The position numbers and the translations under genes were made by a program. A model generated the notes under the pieces. It saw only the letters and a list, made by a program, of their open reading frames with translations. It was not told the DNA's origin and made no database searches. Below, one piece after another: positions 1-10,237 of a DNA stretch of 34,949 nt; the stretch's first letter is position 1; each line of letters begins with the position of its first letter. Source of the stretch: Chlamydiia bacterium (GTDB lineage Bacteria; Chlamydiota; Chlamydiia; Chlamydiales; Simkaniaceae); assembly GCA_020440285.1 (NCBI GenBank), contig JAGROK010000044.1:1-34949 (forward strand). Reading direction: 5' to 3'.

Positions 1-77
1 GATCGAGCGTAAAATTATCGGTGGAAAGATCTGGATGAATTGTTACTATTTTAAACTACTTTAGCTATAACGGTAAT

Positions 78-1301
78 ATGAGTAAAATAGCCTATTTAAG
101 AAAGATTGCCCCATGCTTATTTGCAGTCCTTGTTGACATCATGGGGTTTGGTTTGGCCCTCCCTGTCCTTACCTCTTTGTTTACAACAGGGGATTTTCTT
201 CCAGGATCAACTCCTGAAGCAGTCCGTTACGGATATCTTGCTATAGGGCTAATTCTCTATCCTTTTTTTATGTTTTTTGGCTCTTCCTTGATGGGAGATT
301 TATCAGACATTGTGGGACGGCGGAAAATCCTAATGTACTGCATGGCAGGCTTTTTTATTGGCTTCTTTCTTATGGGACTTGGAGTAGGGGTGAAGAGCTT
401 ATCGATCCTTTTTATTGGCCGCTCTATTACAGGAATCACTGCTGCGAGTCTTCCAACAACAATGGCTGCGATTGCAGATAGTAGTTCTCGGGAAAGTAAA
501 GCAGCGAACATGAGCTATGTTGTCTTCGTTCAAAGCATTGGGTTTGTTTTGGGTCCTCTTCTAGGGGGAGTTCTTTCAAATCCTAACCTTGTTTCTTTTT
601 TTAGTGAGGCCATTCCCTTCTACGCAGCAGCAATTTTTGCATTGATTGCCTTTATTTGGATTACAAGCGCCTTTCATCCCAAAGAGGTTTTAAGCAATAA
701 AAAAATGCATCCTTTGCGTGTAATTCTTGTCTTTTTTGATGCTGCTAAACACCCGCGCATTCGTCTCCTAACCACAGGGTTTATCTTCCACCAACTCGGA
801 ATTGGTCTATTTGTTCAGACTATTTTGATCTATCTTCAACAGGCGTTTAATTATAAAGCATTTGGTATGGGCCTTTTTAACGCCTACATGGGATTTTGGA
901 TGGGGGTAGGAGTTGCAATGGTCCCCTTTTTTTCTAGGCGGTATCAGATTGAAAAGATGGCTGCAGTTTCCCTAGCTCTTTTTGGAGTCTCAACCCTTCT
1001 CATCTCCTTTTCATCGATGGAATGGCTCATTTGGTTTTTCATGATCTTTTTTGGGATGTTCAGCACCATTGCATGGTCGTCGATGCTCACCTCATTTTCC
1101 CACGCTGTCGATGAGGAATCGCAAGGGTGGGCTCTTGGGATTACGGGATCTGTTGTGGCTCTAACATTTATGATTTCAGCCCTTTCTCCTAATCTTATCC
1201 CATCCCTTGGCGTGATGCCTATTGTAGGTTTAGGGGGAGTTTTTATCCTCCTGGGGTCTTTCATTGTTTTCCGCTATTGCAAGCGGTATGAACTTAAGTG
1301 A
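78..1301 (+). CDS. MFS efflux transporter (DHA1, tetracycline/multidrug exporter-like)
   Basis: A 407-residue polytopic membrane protein of normal length for a 12-helix major facilitator. The first helix carries the VDIMGFGLALPVL stretch usual for DHA1 drug:H+ antiporters. The loop between helices 2 and 3 has motif A (G73-D-L-S-D77-I-V-G80-R-R82-K). By family it would export a small molecule across the inner membrane using the proton gradient; the substrate cannot be read from sequence. The ATG at 78 has only a weak ribosome-binding site. The 3' end overlaps the convergent gene at 1274-1957 by 28 nt, so the two transcripts are antisense at their ends. The MFS assignment is secure, the subfamily less so. 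Confidence 0.85.
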   Translation: MSKIAYLRKIAPCLFAVLVDIMGFGLALPVLTSLFTTGDFLPGSTPEAVRYGYLAIGLILYPFFMFFGSSLMGDLSDIVGRRKILMYCMAGFFIGFFLMGLGVGVKSLSILFIGRSITGITAASLPTTMAAIADSSSRESKAANMSYVVFVQSIGFVLGPLLGGVLSNPNLVSFFSEAIPFYAAAIFALIAFIWITSAFHPKEVLSNKKMHPLRVILVFFDAAKHPRIRLLTTGFIFHQLGIGLFVQTILIYLQQAFNYKAFGMGLFNAYMGFWMGVGVAMVPFFSRRYQIEKMAAVSLALFGVSTLLISFSSMEWLIWFFMIFFGMFSTIAWSSMLTSFSHAVDEESQGWALGITGSVVALTFMISALSPNLIPSLGVMPIVGLGGVFILLGSFIVFRYCKRYELK

Positions 1302-1957
1302 ACTATCATCTGCTGGACGTAGTTCTGAAATTCTTCTGAGCGTGCACATTCAGGAATAAAGAAGCTCCAATCATAGAGGGTTTGATTAGAAATGCCAAAA
1401 GGCTTTTCCTTAAGATAAGAAAGTCCCCAAATGAGCCAGCTGGGAGAATACCTCATTGTCAGCTGTATCATCATATGCCACTTATAAACCTGTTGAGATG
1501 TTGCATAGAGGAGCTCTTCATCAAAGGGGGTGCTAAAAATATAGGAATAGGGAAGGGGGTCATAAAAACCTCCTAGAATCTCCTCCTCGATGAATTTGAG
1601 AAGAGTTGCTGGATGTCCATCAGCATAGGGGATGATTTTTTCATAAATTCCCGATTGAATGGCAAACTCTTCTCGCACATTATCAACCCACACATGAAAA
1701 TGGACACCTTGCTCAAAAGGGGTTTGTCCTTCCCTAACCTCCATTAAGGAAGAGGTAGGAGGGTGTGTTTGCTCTCTTGGAAGGTGGGTGATATAGCGGA
1801 TGTCTGGAAAGAGAGTTCCTACAAGAAAGGCTTCTTTTTCTTCTTCTGAGAAGTGATGGGCATCGCAATACTTCTCACCGAGGTAAAGATGGGTCATTGG
1901 CCCAGCGGCCCATCCGTTCAAGGTAAGAGAGATAAGAATCGCAAGGCGCTTGATCAC
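1274..1957 (-). CDS. Secreted zinc-dependent phospholipase C-like protein
   Basis: A 227-residue protein with a GTG start and a short signal-peptide-like N-terminus (MIKRLAILISLTLNGWAAG). The mature part opens with GPMTHLYLGEKY, followed by FLVGTLFPDIRY and further histidines (H23, H58, H65, H86, H88) and aspartates (D52, D92). This spacing resembles bacterial members of the zinc-dependent phospholipase C / P1-nuclease fold, where His and Asp residues bind the metal cluster. Export and zinc binding are inferred from these motifs. It lies 12 nt downstream of the 503-residue gene and is probably co-transcribed with it, and it is convergent with the MFS gene. Substrate is unknown. The length is short for a full PLC but usual for small bacterial members. 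Confidence 0.55.
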   Translation of the reverse strand: MIKRLAILISLTLNGWAAGPMTHLYLGEKYCDAHHFSEEEKEAFLVGTLFPDIRYITHLPREQTHPPTSSLMEVREGQTPFEQGVHFHVWVDNVREEFAIQSGIYEKIIPYADGHPATLLKFIEEEILGGFYDPLPYSYIFSTPFDEELLYATSQQVYKWHMMIQLTMRYSPSWLIWGLSYLKEKPFGISNQTLYDWSFFIPECARSEEFQNYVQQMIVHLSSYRLQ

Positions 1958-1969
1958 ATTCGGTAGATC

Positions 1970-3481
1970 TTAAACTTTAAGAAGCTCAGCTTTAATCACA
2001 GCAAAAACGGCATTTTCATCAATCCATTTTGATTTTGAAATAGCAGCTTTAATGGCCTCTATAGTTTCCTTTTGCCCTTCTAAGTTATGGGCCACTTCAA
2101 ACTCTAGAATTTTAATCAGGAGGTTTTGTTGCCATTCAGGATCACTTTCCTTTAAGGCAAGCTGTTTTCCTTTTTCAAGATAAGGGAGAGCTTTTTCTAA
2201 CCCTAACCCTTCGACTAGTGCTGGAAGAAGGAGAAGGAGACCATTTGGTTCATCTGAAAATTCCTTTTCATATCTTGCAATGAGGCGTGCAATCTCCTCC
2301 TCTTTATTGTACCCTTCATGCTTTACACTTTCCATAAAGAGATCGATCATCGCATTATACTGCCACCAAGGATCACCTATTTCAACAAAAGCTCTTTCAG
2401 CATAGTCAATCTGATAAGAAACAATATGAGAGATTAAGTATTCAAGATTAAAATCATACTTTTCTGAGTCATTAGGATGTTTTTGCTTTGATGATTGAAT
2501 CTGACGGATAAAGGTCAAAAAGTCTTCTTCTAAGTAAGGCTTAAGGACGGGATATTTCATTTCTAGCTCAACAATGTCCATTAAAGCTCCTATTTTATTC
2601 TCATCAGGGTAGATAGAGTTAAGACATTTTAGTTCACCAGAATATACATTGTCATGAATCCTTTGGGCATTCGTTCTAAGCAATTGCATGTAGTCTGAAA
2701 GGTGGGGATCATTTCCTTCGGCAGCCATTTCAATAAGCATGGTTAGAGCACCTAAAAAAGTGAATGTGCTTTTTTGCTCTGCCCCTTTTTTTATGAGCTC
2801 ATAAGTTTTAAAAAGGGTTTGATGAAGCTCTGGTTTCGAGCAGAAGAACTGCACTCTTGCTAGCATCAGATGGGAGCCATAGTAATCTGGGACATCGGCG
2901 GCAAATTTTAATGCAGATTGATAGAGATCTTGAAGAGTTTTCTCAGCTTCAGGAAAGTTTCTCCGTTTTTCTTCTTCATAAATAGCAAGGATTTGTTCTC
3001 CAAAAACAGCATAGAAATAGGGGTTTTGACCCCCAATGACTTTTTTTGCCTCTTGAAGAGATAGAGTAGCCTCTTTAGGTTCTTGATACTTTGAGAGTTC
3101 AAGGTATCCGAGAGCTTTTTCTCTAATGTCTTGGATTTTAGTAATGAACGTTTTTGCCAAGATGGGGTCAGAAGGGGCGATTTTTTGAACCACGAGTAAG
3201 TATCCAGCATCCCTTTCAGATTCAAATTGAAGTTCAGAAATAAGAGAGGTTAACCCTTTGCAAATTTCCCCTATGGGAGCTGTATGGGAGATCGTCCGGA
3301 GGTTGCTCGTAATGGATCGGTAAAGCCCTTCTTCCTGCACCAGGCGAGTCATTCCTGAGTTCACTCCAGGATCTTGATAAGATGTTGTCGCCTCTTCAGT
3401 GACGGTTTCCTCTGAAAAATCTGTAGAATAAAATTCACTGCCAAGAACAGGTGTTTCGCAATTTACTTCTTCAATGCTCAT
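1970..3481 (-). CDS. Hypothetical protein, all-helical, TPR-like
   Basis: A 503-residue soluble acidic protein that I do not recognise. The first 60 residues are Glu/Thr/Ser-rich and look disordered. The rest reads as consecutive helices with TPR- or SEL1-like spacing, for example around residues 165-215 (AEKTLQDLYQSALKFA, then YYGSHLMLARVQFF). No signal peptide or membrane helix is visible. The start is well supported: a strong Shine-Dalgarno GGAGGT (minus strand, 3486-3491) sits a few bases before the ATG. It probably forms a two-gene unit with the phospholipase-like gene that follows by 12 nt. A scaffold or secreted-effector role is possible but is only inference from the helical-repeat character. 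Confidence 0.7.
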   Translation of the reverse strand: MSIEEVNCETPVLGSEFYSTDFSEETVTEEATTSYQDPGVNSGMTRLVQEEGLYRSITSNLRTISHTAPIGEICKGLTSLISELQFESERDAGYLLVVQKIAPSDPILAKTFITKIQDIREKALGYLELSKYQEPKEATLSLQEAKKVIGGQNPYFYAVFGEQILAIYEEEKRRNFPEAEKTLQDLYQSALKFAADVPDYYGSHLMLARVQFFCSKPELHQTLFKTYELIKKGAEQKSTFTFLGALTMLIEMAAEGNDPHLSDYMQLLRTNAQRIHDNVYSGELKCLNSIYPDENKIGALMDIVELEMKYPVLKPYLEEDFLTFIRQIQSSKQKHPNDSEKYDFNLEYLISHIVSYQIDYAERAFVEIGDPWWQYNAMIDLFMESVKHEGYNKEEEIARLIARYEKEFSDEPNGLLLLLPALVEGLGLEKALPYLEKGKQLALKESDPEWQQNLLIKILEFEVAHNLEGQKETIEAIKAAISKSKWIDENAVFAVIKAELLKV

Positions 3482-3539
3482 CGTTACCTCCGAAAATTTC
3501 TAGGGGGGATTCTACCGTAAGACGACTTATTATGACAAG

Positions 3540-4637
3540 CTAATTGTGGAAAAAGAGGATGACATCGCCATCTTGGACGATGTAATCTTTTCCTTCGGAG
3601 CGGGCTTTTCCAGCCTCTTTCGCACCGACCCGCCCTGCATAAGTGACCATGTCGTTGAAGGAGACCACTTCGGCGCGGATGAATCCTTTTTGGATGTCGG
3701 TGTGGATTTTTCCTGCTGCTTCCTGAGCTGTGGCACCTCGGGAGATGGTCCAGGCGCGGGTTTCTTGCTCTCCGGTAGTGAGGAAGGTAATGAGCCCAAG
3801 GGTTTCAAAGCCTACCTTGATCAGTCGGTTGAGACCTGGCTCTTTAAGACCGAGGGTTTCAAGGTATTCTTTGGCCTCTTCCTCTTCAAGCTGAACCAGC
3901 TCTTCTTCAAGCTTAGCGCAAAACGGAATGACTTGACTTCCCTCTTTTTTGGCATACTCTTCGACGGTTTTATAGTGAGGGTTATTGAGGGAAACAATAT
4001 CGTCTTCAGCAAGGTTAGCGGCGTAGATCACTTTTTTAGCAGTGATAAATTGGTAAGGGGTAAGGAGCTCCTTTTCTTCTTTGGTCAATTCGAGAGAGCG
4101 AACAGGGTGGTTTTGATTGAGATGCTCTGACACTTTTTTGAGGGCATCAAGAGTGGGGATAAGCTCTTTTTTTCCTTTGGCTTGCCTTTCGATTTTCTGG
4201 AGGGTGTTTTCGACCATTTGGAGATCAGCAAGAATAAGCTCAAGGTTAATCACTTCGATGTCGCTAATAGGATCCACTTTTCCTTCAACGTGAATCACTT
4301 CATCATCTTCGAAGCAGCGAACCACATGGACAATCGCATCGGTTTCTCGGATATTTGCGAGAAATTGGTTGCCAAGACCTTCTCCTTTTGAGGCTCCTTT
4401 GACAAGGCCTGCGATGTCAACAAAGGTCATGGTTGCAGGGAGGATCTTTTTGCTGCGCGAGATATTTGAAAGGGTCGCAAGGCGATGGTCTGGAACGTCT
4501 ACGATGCCAACGTTAGGGTCGATTGTGCAAAAGGGGAAGTTTGCAGCCCCCGCCTGCTTCTTTTTGAGTAGAGCATTAAAAAGGGTTGATTTACCAACGT
4601 TGGGGAGGCCTACAATGCCACATGCAAGATGACTCAT
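3540..4637 (-). CDS. ychF: Redox-regulated ATPase/GTPase YchF (Obg family)
   Basis: A 365-residue protein matching YchF along its whole length. The P-loop is GLPNVGKST near the N-terminus and switch II is [10 protein letters not shown]. The G4 position reads N-L-A-E rather than NKxD, which is the family hallmark that lets YchF prefer ATP. The C-terminal TGS-type domain is present, with the usual [21 protein letters not shown] segment. YchF binds ribosomes and is linked to stress and translation control. It is the last gene of the rpsA-to-ychF block, and its ATG overlaps the ribF stop by 4 nt, suggesting translational coupling. The order matches CT092 next to CT093 in Chlamydia. Confidence 0.95.
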   Translation of the reverse strand: MSHLACGIVGLPNVGKSTLFNALLKKKQAGAANFPFCTIDPNVGIVDVPDHRLATLSNISRSKKILPATMTFVDIAGLVKGASKGEGLGNQFLANIRETDAIVHVVRCFEDDEVIHVEGKVDPISDIEVINLELILADLQMVENTLQKIERQAKGKKELIPTLDALKKVSEHLNQNHPVRSLELTKEEKELLTPYQFITAKKVIYAANLAEDDIVSLNNPHYKTVEEYAKKEGSQVIPFCAKLEEELVQLEEEEAKEYLETLGLKEPGLNRLIKVGFETLGLITFLTTGEQETRAWTISRGATAQEAAGKIHTDIQKGFIRAEVVSFNDMVTYAGRVGAKEAGKARSEGKDYIVQDGDVILFFHN

Positions 4638-5530
4638 GAGGGAAAAAATTCAGGTTTTAATGTTTCTAATAGGTTTGCTTTTGAAGAAAGTCCAAAGTCG
4701 GGATCGAGCTCATCATGTAAGTAAGAGATAAAAACGATTTCCATCTCTTCCCCTTCTTTGATCTCTTTCTCGAAGTAAAGGGTGAGGCTTACTTCGGTTT
4801 CTCCACTGATATTTTGTGTGCCACGGTAAAAAGCAATCGCAGGGATCGTTTGATCGTTGATATGGAGATCAACGGCATAAACAGCTGAGGGGAGAAGGCA
4901 AAGCTTTTTAGTCCCTGTTACCCATTTATACTGCACTTCATTTTCACGAATAACGTCGAGTGGACCAAAAGGAAGAGAAATCGAATAGGGGCGCCCCAAC
5001 ATTTTTTTCACTTTTTTGAGGTTTCGCTCTTCCAAATAGTGGCGAATCAGACCTGAAGAGATTTCCTCTTTGTGCAGGGTCTCTTTAGAAAGATATTCGG
5101 TATCCCATCCCAAGGCTTTGATTTGATCGGGCCCGCCAGAGCGCCCTTTTCCAAAACGAGCATCTTCACCCACAATGAGGTGCTTGAAGGGGAGATGGGT
5201 GCGGAGATTGCCAAAGAAAGAGGAGTATGACTGGTTTGCAATCTCCTCATTAAAGGGGAGGACAATAGCAAGATCGATTGGTTGCTTTTTAAGAAGTTTT
5301 AAGCGGTGGTCAAGAGAGGTAAGAAGGGGAACAGGGGAGTTTGGCGTTAAGTGGGTTGAAGGGTGGTTTGAAAAGGTTAGGATAACCGACGTTCCCCCTT
5401 TTCGAGTTAGTTTATTCAATCTCTTGAATATCATCTGATGACCTAAATGGACACCATCAAAGACACCGATTGAAAGGGCAATAGGTTCCTCGAGCTTAGG
5501 AATTTCTTCCATAGAATGAACAACTTTCAT
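4634..5530 (-). CDS. ribF: RibF, FAD synthetase with a degenerate riboflavin kinase domain
   Basis: A 298-residue protein. The N-terminal nucleotidyltransferase half is intact: SIGVFDGVHLGH (residues 20-31) and the ISSGLIRHYL motif near residue 160 are the FMN adenylyltransferase signatures. The C-terminal half begins like a riboflavin kinase domain (LGRPYSISLPFG) but lacks the G-x-GFPTAN motif that binds nucleotide and magnesium. In its place is a divergent segment before PSAVYAVDLHI. FAD synthesis from FMN is therefore well supported, while the kinase step is doubtful. The gene overlaps truB and ychF by 4 nt each, as expected for a coupled operon (CT093 position). Confidence 0.88.
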   Translation of the reverse strand: MKVVHSMEEIPKLEEPIALSIGVFDGVHLGHQMIFKRLNKLTRKGGTSVILTFSNHPSTHLTPNSPVPLLTSLDHRLKLLKKQPIDLAIVLPFNEEIANQSYSSFFGNLRTHLPFKHLIVGEDARFGKGRSGGPDQIKALGWDTEYLSKETLHKEEISSGLIRHYLEERNLKKVKKMLGRPYSISLPFGPLDVIRENEVQYKWVTGTKKLCLLPSAVYAVDLHINDQTIPAIAFYRGTQNISGETEVSLTLYFEKEIKEGEEMEIVFISYLHDELDPDFGLSSKANLLETLKPEFFPS

Positions 5531-6216
5531 ACCGTTTTCCTTAAATAAGGGATATACGAGAAGGATGGCTCTTCAAGAGATTTTGCGTCAATGCAATCTT
5601 TTAGGCTGAACATCCCACTCCGCACCCTTTTGAGGGTTGTTAAATGGGCAAAGGAGCCAAGCATCGATCCAATATCATTGGCTATCGATCGGATATAGGT
5701 TCCCTTCGAGCAAGAAACTTGGATCTTTAACTCTGGATAGGAATAATCGATAAGGGTGGTTTGAAGTGTAACAGAAATGGGTTTGCGCTCAACTTCAATG
5801 CCTTTACGGGCAAGGAGGTAGAGTTTTTTTCCTCCAACTTTTTTTGCCGAAAACATTGGAGGGGTTTGCTCGATTGTCCCTTGGAAGTGGGCAATGACAT
5901 CTTCAACCTCTTTTAAGAGAGGTTTTCGATCACTTTGTTTTGTGATTTCCCCTGTGCAGTCGTAGCTGTCTGTCGCTTGGCCTAGCTTGATTGTTGCGGT
6001 GTATTCTTTATCATCATTGAGAAACCGATCTGAAATTTTAGTGTAGGGGCGTCCGACGAGCATCACCATCACCCCAGTTGCAAAGGGGTCTAAGATCCCT
6101 GCATGGCCGATTTTTTGAATTCCTGACTTTTTACGGAGAACTTTAACGAGATAAAAGGCTGTCCGTCCTTTTTCTTTATCGACAAGGAGGATTCCCTCTT
6201 TTTTAGGGTCACTCAT
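5527..6216 (-). CDS. truB: tRNA pseudouridine(55) synthase TruB
   Basis: A 229-residue protein that isomerises U55 in the T-loop of tRNAs. The catalytic motif is seen as GHAGILDPFATGVMVMLVG, with the nucleophilic aspartate in LDP. The KDKEKGRTAF-type N-terminus and the CSKGTYIRSIANDIG motif of the TruB family are also present. It is shorter than the E. coli enzyme (about 314 residues) because the C-terminal PUA domain is largely absent, as I recall for chlamydial TruB. It overlaps rbfA and ribF by 4 nt, so the three are probably translated in a coupled way. Confidence 0.95.
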   Translation of the reverse strand: MSDPKKEGILLVDKEKGRTAFYLVKVLRKKSGIQKIGHAGILDPFATGVMVMLVGRPYTKISDRFLNDDKEYTATIKLGQATDSYDCTGEITKQSDRKPLLKEVEDVIAHFQGTIEQTPPMFSAKKVGGKKLYLLARKGIEVERKPISVTLQTTLIDYSYPELKIQVSCSKGTYIRSIANDIGSMLGSFAHLTTLKRVRSGMFSLKDCIDAKSLEEPSFSYIPYLRKTV

Positions 6217-6578
6217 TGTTTTTTTCGAGCCTCTTCCTCTTTATGAATTTTCTTCAAAAGAGAGTCGATTTTCATCTGTTTGTCAACCGATGTATCAAGG
6301 GAAAATGTCAACGTTGGAAAATGGCGCATGACCACTTTTTTTGAAGCATGAACACCAATAAAACCAGCAGCTGTTTCTAAAGCCTCGATTGTTTCCTTCC
6401 TCTCTTTTTCTGTTCCAATCACACTGATATAAACTTTTGCATGGTGAAGATCTGCAGAAATATCGACCTCTGTGACGGTCGTGAATTCTGCAACTTGAGG
6501 GTTACGGACATCTTTGCGAATTACTTCACTGATCACCTCTTTAAGAAGGGAGTTAAGTCTTTCAGTACGCTTCGTCAT
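6213..6578 (-). CDS. rbfA: Ribosome-binding factor A
   Basis: A 121-residue protein with the RbfA KH-like fold signature. It starts TKRTERLNSLLKEVISEVIR, then has DLHHAKVYISV and, near the end, RHFPTLTFSLDTSVD, close to the family's R..P.L.F..D.s. RbfA binds the 30S subunit during late 16S rRNA maturation. It lies 9 nt downstream of infB and overlaps truB by 4 nt, the usual infB-rbfA-truB order across bacteria. The C-terminus is short and basic. Nothing unusual. Confidence 0.94.
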   Translation of the reverse strand: MTKRTERLNSLLKEVISEVIRKDVRNPQVAEFTTVTEVDISADLHHAKVYISVIGTEKERKETIEALETAAGFIGVHASKKVVMRHFPTLTFSLDTSVDKQMKIDSLLKKIHKEEEARKKQ

Positions 6579-6587
6579 TTGATCTAC

Positions 6588-8936
6588 TTATAACCCCTGC
6601 TGGATGTATGTGATTTCGAAGCCTTTGATCAGATCTCCTTCTTGATAGTCACTGAATTTATGGAGAAGGATTCCACATTCTAGCCCTTTACCGACCTCTT
6701 TGACATCTTCTTTAACCCGTTTGAGAGAGGAGATGTCTCCCTCGTAAATGACCTCTCCATCGCGGATAACTTTTGCATGGTAGTCTCGCTTGATTGTTCC
6801 GTCAATCATCATGCACCCTGCAATTGAGCCGAGTTGAGATGACTTAAAGACCTGCTTAACCTCAGCGGTGCCCCTTTCAGTTTCTTGACGAATTTTATCG
6901 AGAGAAGCGAGCATGATCTCTTTCACATCATCGATAATTTGATAAATGATATCACGCCTTTTAACCACAACCTTGTTTCTTTTGATCAGATCTTCTGCGT
7001 GGCTTTCAACGCGAGTATGAAACCCAATGATTGTTGCATTTGAAGCAGAAGCAAGTTCCACATCAGATTCAGAAATTTCTCCCACTCCTTCACTAATAAA
7101 ATTGAGCTCAACTTTTTCAGATTGAATAGCTAGAAGAGAGTTTTTTATGGCTTCAACAGATCCTTGAACATCGGCGCGGAGGATGAGAGGGACCACCTTT
7201 TTGACTTCGAGTTCTTGGTGACGAGTCATGAAGCTTTCTAGCTCACCTCGACCCCGTTTGAGCTTCTCTCTTTTGGCTCCAGATGCACGCTCTTCAGAGA
7301 GCTTTCGTGCCTCTTTCTCACTATCAACAACGATGAATTCACATCCAGCAGCGGGAACGCCAGAAAGTCCTGTAATCTTAACCGGTGTTGCAGGGCCTGC
7401 AACTTGAACTGCTTTTCCATATTCATCGTGCATGGTTTTGACCCGAGCATAAAGATCTTCGAATACAAGGGCATCGCCTAAATTCAAAGTACCATTTTGA
7501 ACGAGAACAGTTGCAACAGCACCAAACCCTTTGTGCATCTGTGATTCAATAACAGTTCCTCTTGCGCGAGTGTTGCTATTTGCTTTGAGTTCGAGAATTT
7601 CTGACTGAAGGGCTAACATTTCGAGGAGGGAGGGGATTCCCTCACCCGTTTGAGCGGAGCAATTGACAGTGATCACTTCTCCTCCCCACGCTTCGGGAAG
7701 AAGTTCTCGATCAGCAAGCTGTCGATAGACATTATCGGCATTGAAGCTTGGTTTATCACATTTATTGAGGGCAACAACAAGGGGAACGCTAGCCTCCTTG
7801 GCCAGGCGGATTGCTTCGTCAGTCTGGGGCATGATCCCTTCATCTCCTGCAACAACGAGAACAATCACATCAGTAATAGCTGTTCCTCTTTGCCGCATGA
7901 GGGTAAAGGCTTCGTGGCCAGGGGTATCAAGGATGGTGATGTCTCCATGTTCTCGGTGACATTTGAAAGCGCCGATATGCTGGGTGATAGCCCCTGCTTC
8001 TCCTCCGGCAATGTTACTTTTGCGAATCGAATCGATTAAACTGGTCTTTCCATGATCAACATGTCCCATAAAGGCAATGATTGGAGCCCTAGATTCTAAT
8101 TCTTTGGGATCTGTTTCTTTGATCTCTTCCTGAATAGTTTTTCCAGTGATACGAAGACGCTCTTCTTCGCTGGTATCAATAGTGATTTCACATCCAAATT
8201 CATGACCAAGGAGCTGAATTGTTGTTTCATCTTCTAAATAGTCATTAATGGTGATGGCAACGCCCTGCATGAACAGTTTAGAGATAAGCTCTGATGCTTT
8301 TAGCTTCATCCCTTGAGCAAGGTCTTTCACCGAGATGGGAAGACGTACAGCTAGCTCTTTGGGTCTAACGATCTCTGCTTCATCTCTCTTAGGGCGAAAA
8401 CGACGGGGGCGTCTCCGATATGTCCTTTCCTCTCCTACCCGAAGTCCTTGGCGGTCTCTTGCATCGAAGCGGGTCTCTTCCTTCTTGCGCGCATCTTTTG
8501 AGAAGCGTCCAAAGGTTGCTTTAAAACCTTTTTCTGCATCATCTGCCCCCTCTTTTTCCCTCTTCTTAATGGAATCTACAGGTTTTGTGACCCCTTCTTT
8601 CTTCGACTCAATGGTCTTTGATTTTGGGACTGGAGCAGACTCACCACTTTTTTGGGGTGCCCTTCCCTTGACTTTGACTTTAGGGAAGGAGTCAGCCTCC
8701 TTCACCTCTTTTTCTGGAGGGGCAGGCTCAGTTTTTTTAACAGCAGGCTCTTTCTTCTCAATCGGTGCTTTTTCTTCCGCTACCTTGGGAGGTGCAGCTT
8801 CTTTTTTGGGAGGCTTGGCTTTTTTTTCCTCCTCCTTCTTTTTAGAAGCCTCTTTTTCTTCTTTCTTAGCCTTATTAAGCTGAAGAGCTTTCGCAAGCTG
8901 GGCATTTTTAACTTTTAAATTTAAGTTTTTTGCCAA
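6588..8936 (-). CDS. infB: Translation initiation factor IF-2
   Basis: A 782-residue GTPase that positions initiator tRNA on the 30S subunit. The first 190 residues are a low-complexity Lys/Glu/Pro/Ala-rich linker ending in an Arg-rich patch ([14 protein letters not shown]). An IF2-N domain follows (about 198-250). The G domain starts with GHVDHGKTS at residues 291-299, followed by DTPGHEAF and NKCDKP. Domains II, III and C2 follow, ending in [16 protein letters not shown]. All GTPase motifs are intact. The gene is 3 nt after nusA and 9 nt before rbfA. The repetitive N-terminus explains several spurious reading frames on the other strand. Confidence 0.97.
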   Translation of the reverse strand: MAKNLNLKVKNAQLAKALQLNKAKKEEKEASKKKEEEKKAKPPKKEAAPPKVAEEKAPIEKKEPAVKKTEPAPPEKEVKEADSFPKVKVKGRAPQKSGESAPVPKSKTIESKKEGVTKPVDSIKKREKEGADDAEKGFKATFGRFSKDARKKEETRFDARDRQGLRVGEERTYRRRPRRFRPKRDEAEIVRPKELAVRLPISVKDLAQGMKLKASELISKLFMQGVAITINDYLEDETTIQLLGHEFGCEITIDTSEEERLRITGKTIQEEIKETDPKELESRAPIIAFMGHVDHGKTSLIDSIRKSNIAGGEAGAITQHIGAFKCHREHGDITILDTPGHEAFTLMRQRGTAITDVIVLVVAGDEGIMPQTDEAIRLAKEASVPLVVALNKCDKPSFNADNVYRQLADRELLPEAWGGEVITVNCSAQTGEGIPSLLEMLALQSEILELKANSNTRARGTVIESQMHKGFGAVATVLVQNGTLNLGDALVFEDLYARVKTMHDEYGKAVQVAGPATPVKITGLSGVPAAGCEFIVVDSEKEARKLSEERASGAKREKLKRGRGELESFMTRHQELEVKKVVPLILRADVQGSVEAIKNSLLAIQSEKVELNFISEGVGEISESDVELASASNATIIGFHTRVESHAEDLIKRNKVVVKRRDIIYQIIDDVKEIMLASLDKIRQETERGTAEVKQVFKSSQLGSIAGCMMIDGTIKRDYHAKVIRDGEVIYEGDISSLKRVKEDVKEVGKGLECGILLHKFSDYQEGDLIKGFEITYIQQGL

Positions 8937-8939
8937 AAG

Positions 8940-10214
8940 TTACGTCCTTATTTTTCGCAGTTTCTCCATGAGGTCTTCTGCCATTTCAACGCTAATTCCT
9001 GTCTCTTTTGAGAGCTCTTTTGAAGAAACATTAAGAATTTTGCGTGGGGTATCAAAGCCTGCTTCTTTAAGGCTCTCAATTACAAACTGGTTCATTCCTT
9101 CGACATTATCGATAACAACGTCGAGCTCAGGGCTCTCTTCGAGCTGAATCTGTTGCCGCTCAAAAGAAAGCTCCGCTTGATACTCGCTCATTTTCTTAAC
9201 GTCGAGCTCTGCTCCTATGAGCTCAGCATTAAGGCGAGCATTCATCCCTCTCTTTCCAATAACGATAGGATAATCTTCATCCTCAACAATAAGGTGAACC
9301 TTGTGATTCTCCTTATCATAGGTGAGTTTTTTCGGCTCGATTGGATGGAGAAGAGCATAGAGCAGCTGCACTGTGTCTTCGGTGTAGATCACTATATCGA
9401 TTTTTTCATTATTGAGTTCTCGAATGATATTTTTCACTCGCGTTCCTCTTACACCAACACAAGCACCAAGAGGGTCAACCTTTTGGTCATTAGAATAAAC
9501 AGCAAGCTTTGTACGGTATCCCGCTTCACGGACAATTTTCTTAATTCCAACTGTTTCGTCCATCAGCTCAGGGACTTCTTGTATGAAAAGTTGTTCAACC
9601 ATCTCAGGATGGCTTCGACTTAATACAACTTCGGCTCCTCCATTTTCTGTATCACGCACTTCCCATAATAGAGCTTGAATTCGATCTCCTACATGGTATT
9701 TCTCTGTCTTAGGATAAAAACGTTCTGGAAGGATTGCTTCAACCTTTCCAAGGTCAACGATAAGGGTTGCCCCTTTGACGACCCGTTTAACCGTTCCAGA
9801 AACAATTTCATGGAGGCGGTGACGATACTCTTCATAAATAACATCTCGTTCTGCGCTGCGAAGCTTTTGAGAAATGACTTGTCTAGCTGTTTGGGCGGCA
9901 ATCCTCCCTAAGTCTACGGGAGGGATGGGGACTTGAATGAAGTCTCCCATTTCGCAGTCAGGCTTAATTTCTCGTGCTTCTTCAAGGAGGATCTCCTCTT
10001 CAGGATACTCAATATGGTCGACAACTTCTTTTTCAGCCGCGACGTCAATTGTCCCCAGTTTAGGGTCAATTGTAACCGAGACGAGCCCAACTCCTTTTAG
10101 GCTTTTTCTGGCAGCAACCTGCAAGGATTCTTCAATAGCACTAATAATCGTTTCGCGCTTAATCCCTTTTTCCCGCTCTAGGTATTCAAAAATTGCGATA
10201 AGATCTTTATTCAT
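8940..10214 (-). CDS. nusA: Transcription termination/antitermination factor NusA
   Basis: A 424-residue protein. The N-terminal RNA-polymerase-binding domain covers roughly residues 1-130. The S1 domain follows (GTVKRVVKGATLIVDLG to about 200), then two KH domains including GACVGVRGTRVKNI and the second-site GKRGMNARLNAELIG. A single short helix-hairpin-helix segment closes the protein (residues 385-420). The E. coli protein has two C-terminal acidic repeats; this one is shorter, about the length I recall for Chlamydia NusA. It modulates pausing, Rho-independent termination and antitermination. It lies 60 nt downstream of rpsA and 3 nt upstream of infB, equivalent to CT097. Confidence 0.96.
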   Translation of the reverse strand: MNKDLIAIFEYLEREKGIKRETIISAIEESLQVAARKSLKGVGLVSVTIDPKLGTIDVAAEKEVVDHIEYPEEEILLEEAREIKPDCEMGDFIQVPIPPVDLGRIAAQTARQVISQKLRSAERDVIYEEYRHRLHEIVSGTVKRVVKGATLIVDLGKVEAILPERFYPKTEKYHVGDRIQALLWEVRDTENGGAEVVLSRSHPEMVEQLFIQEVPELMDETVGIKKIVREAGYRTKLAVYSNDQKVDPLGACVGVRGTRVKNIIRELNNEKIDIVIYTEDTVQLLYALLHPIEPKKLTYDKENHKVHLIVEDEDYPIVIGKRGMNARLNAELIGAELDVKKMSEYQAELSFERQQIQLEESPELDVVIDNVEGMNQFVIESLKEAGFDTPRKILNVSSKELSKETGISVEMAEDLMEKLRKIRT

Positions 10215-10237
10215 TGTTTTTCATCCTTACATAAAGG

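Noticed and set aside
8335-8918. Long plus-strand frames opposite infB
   Set aside because: Artefacts of the Lys/Glu/Ala-rich IF-2 N-terminus read on the other strand.
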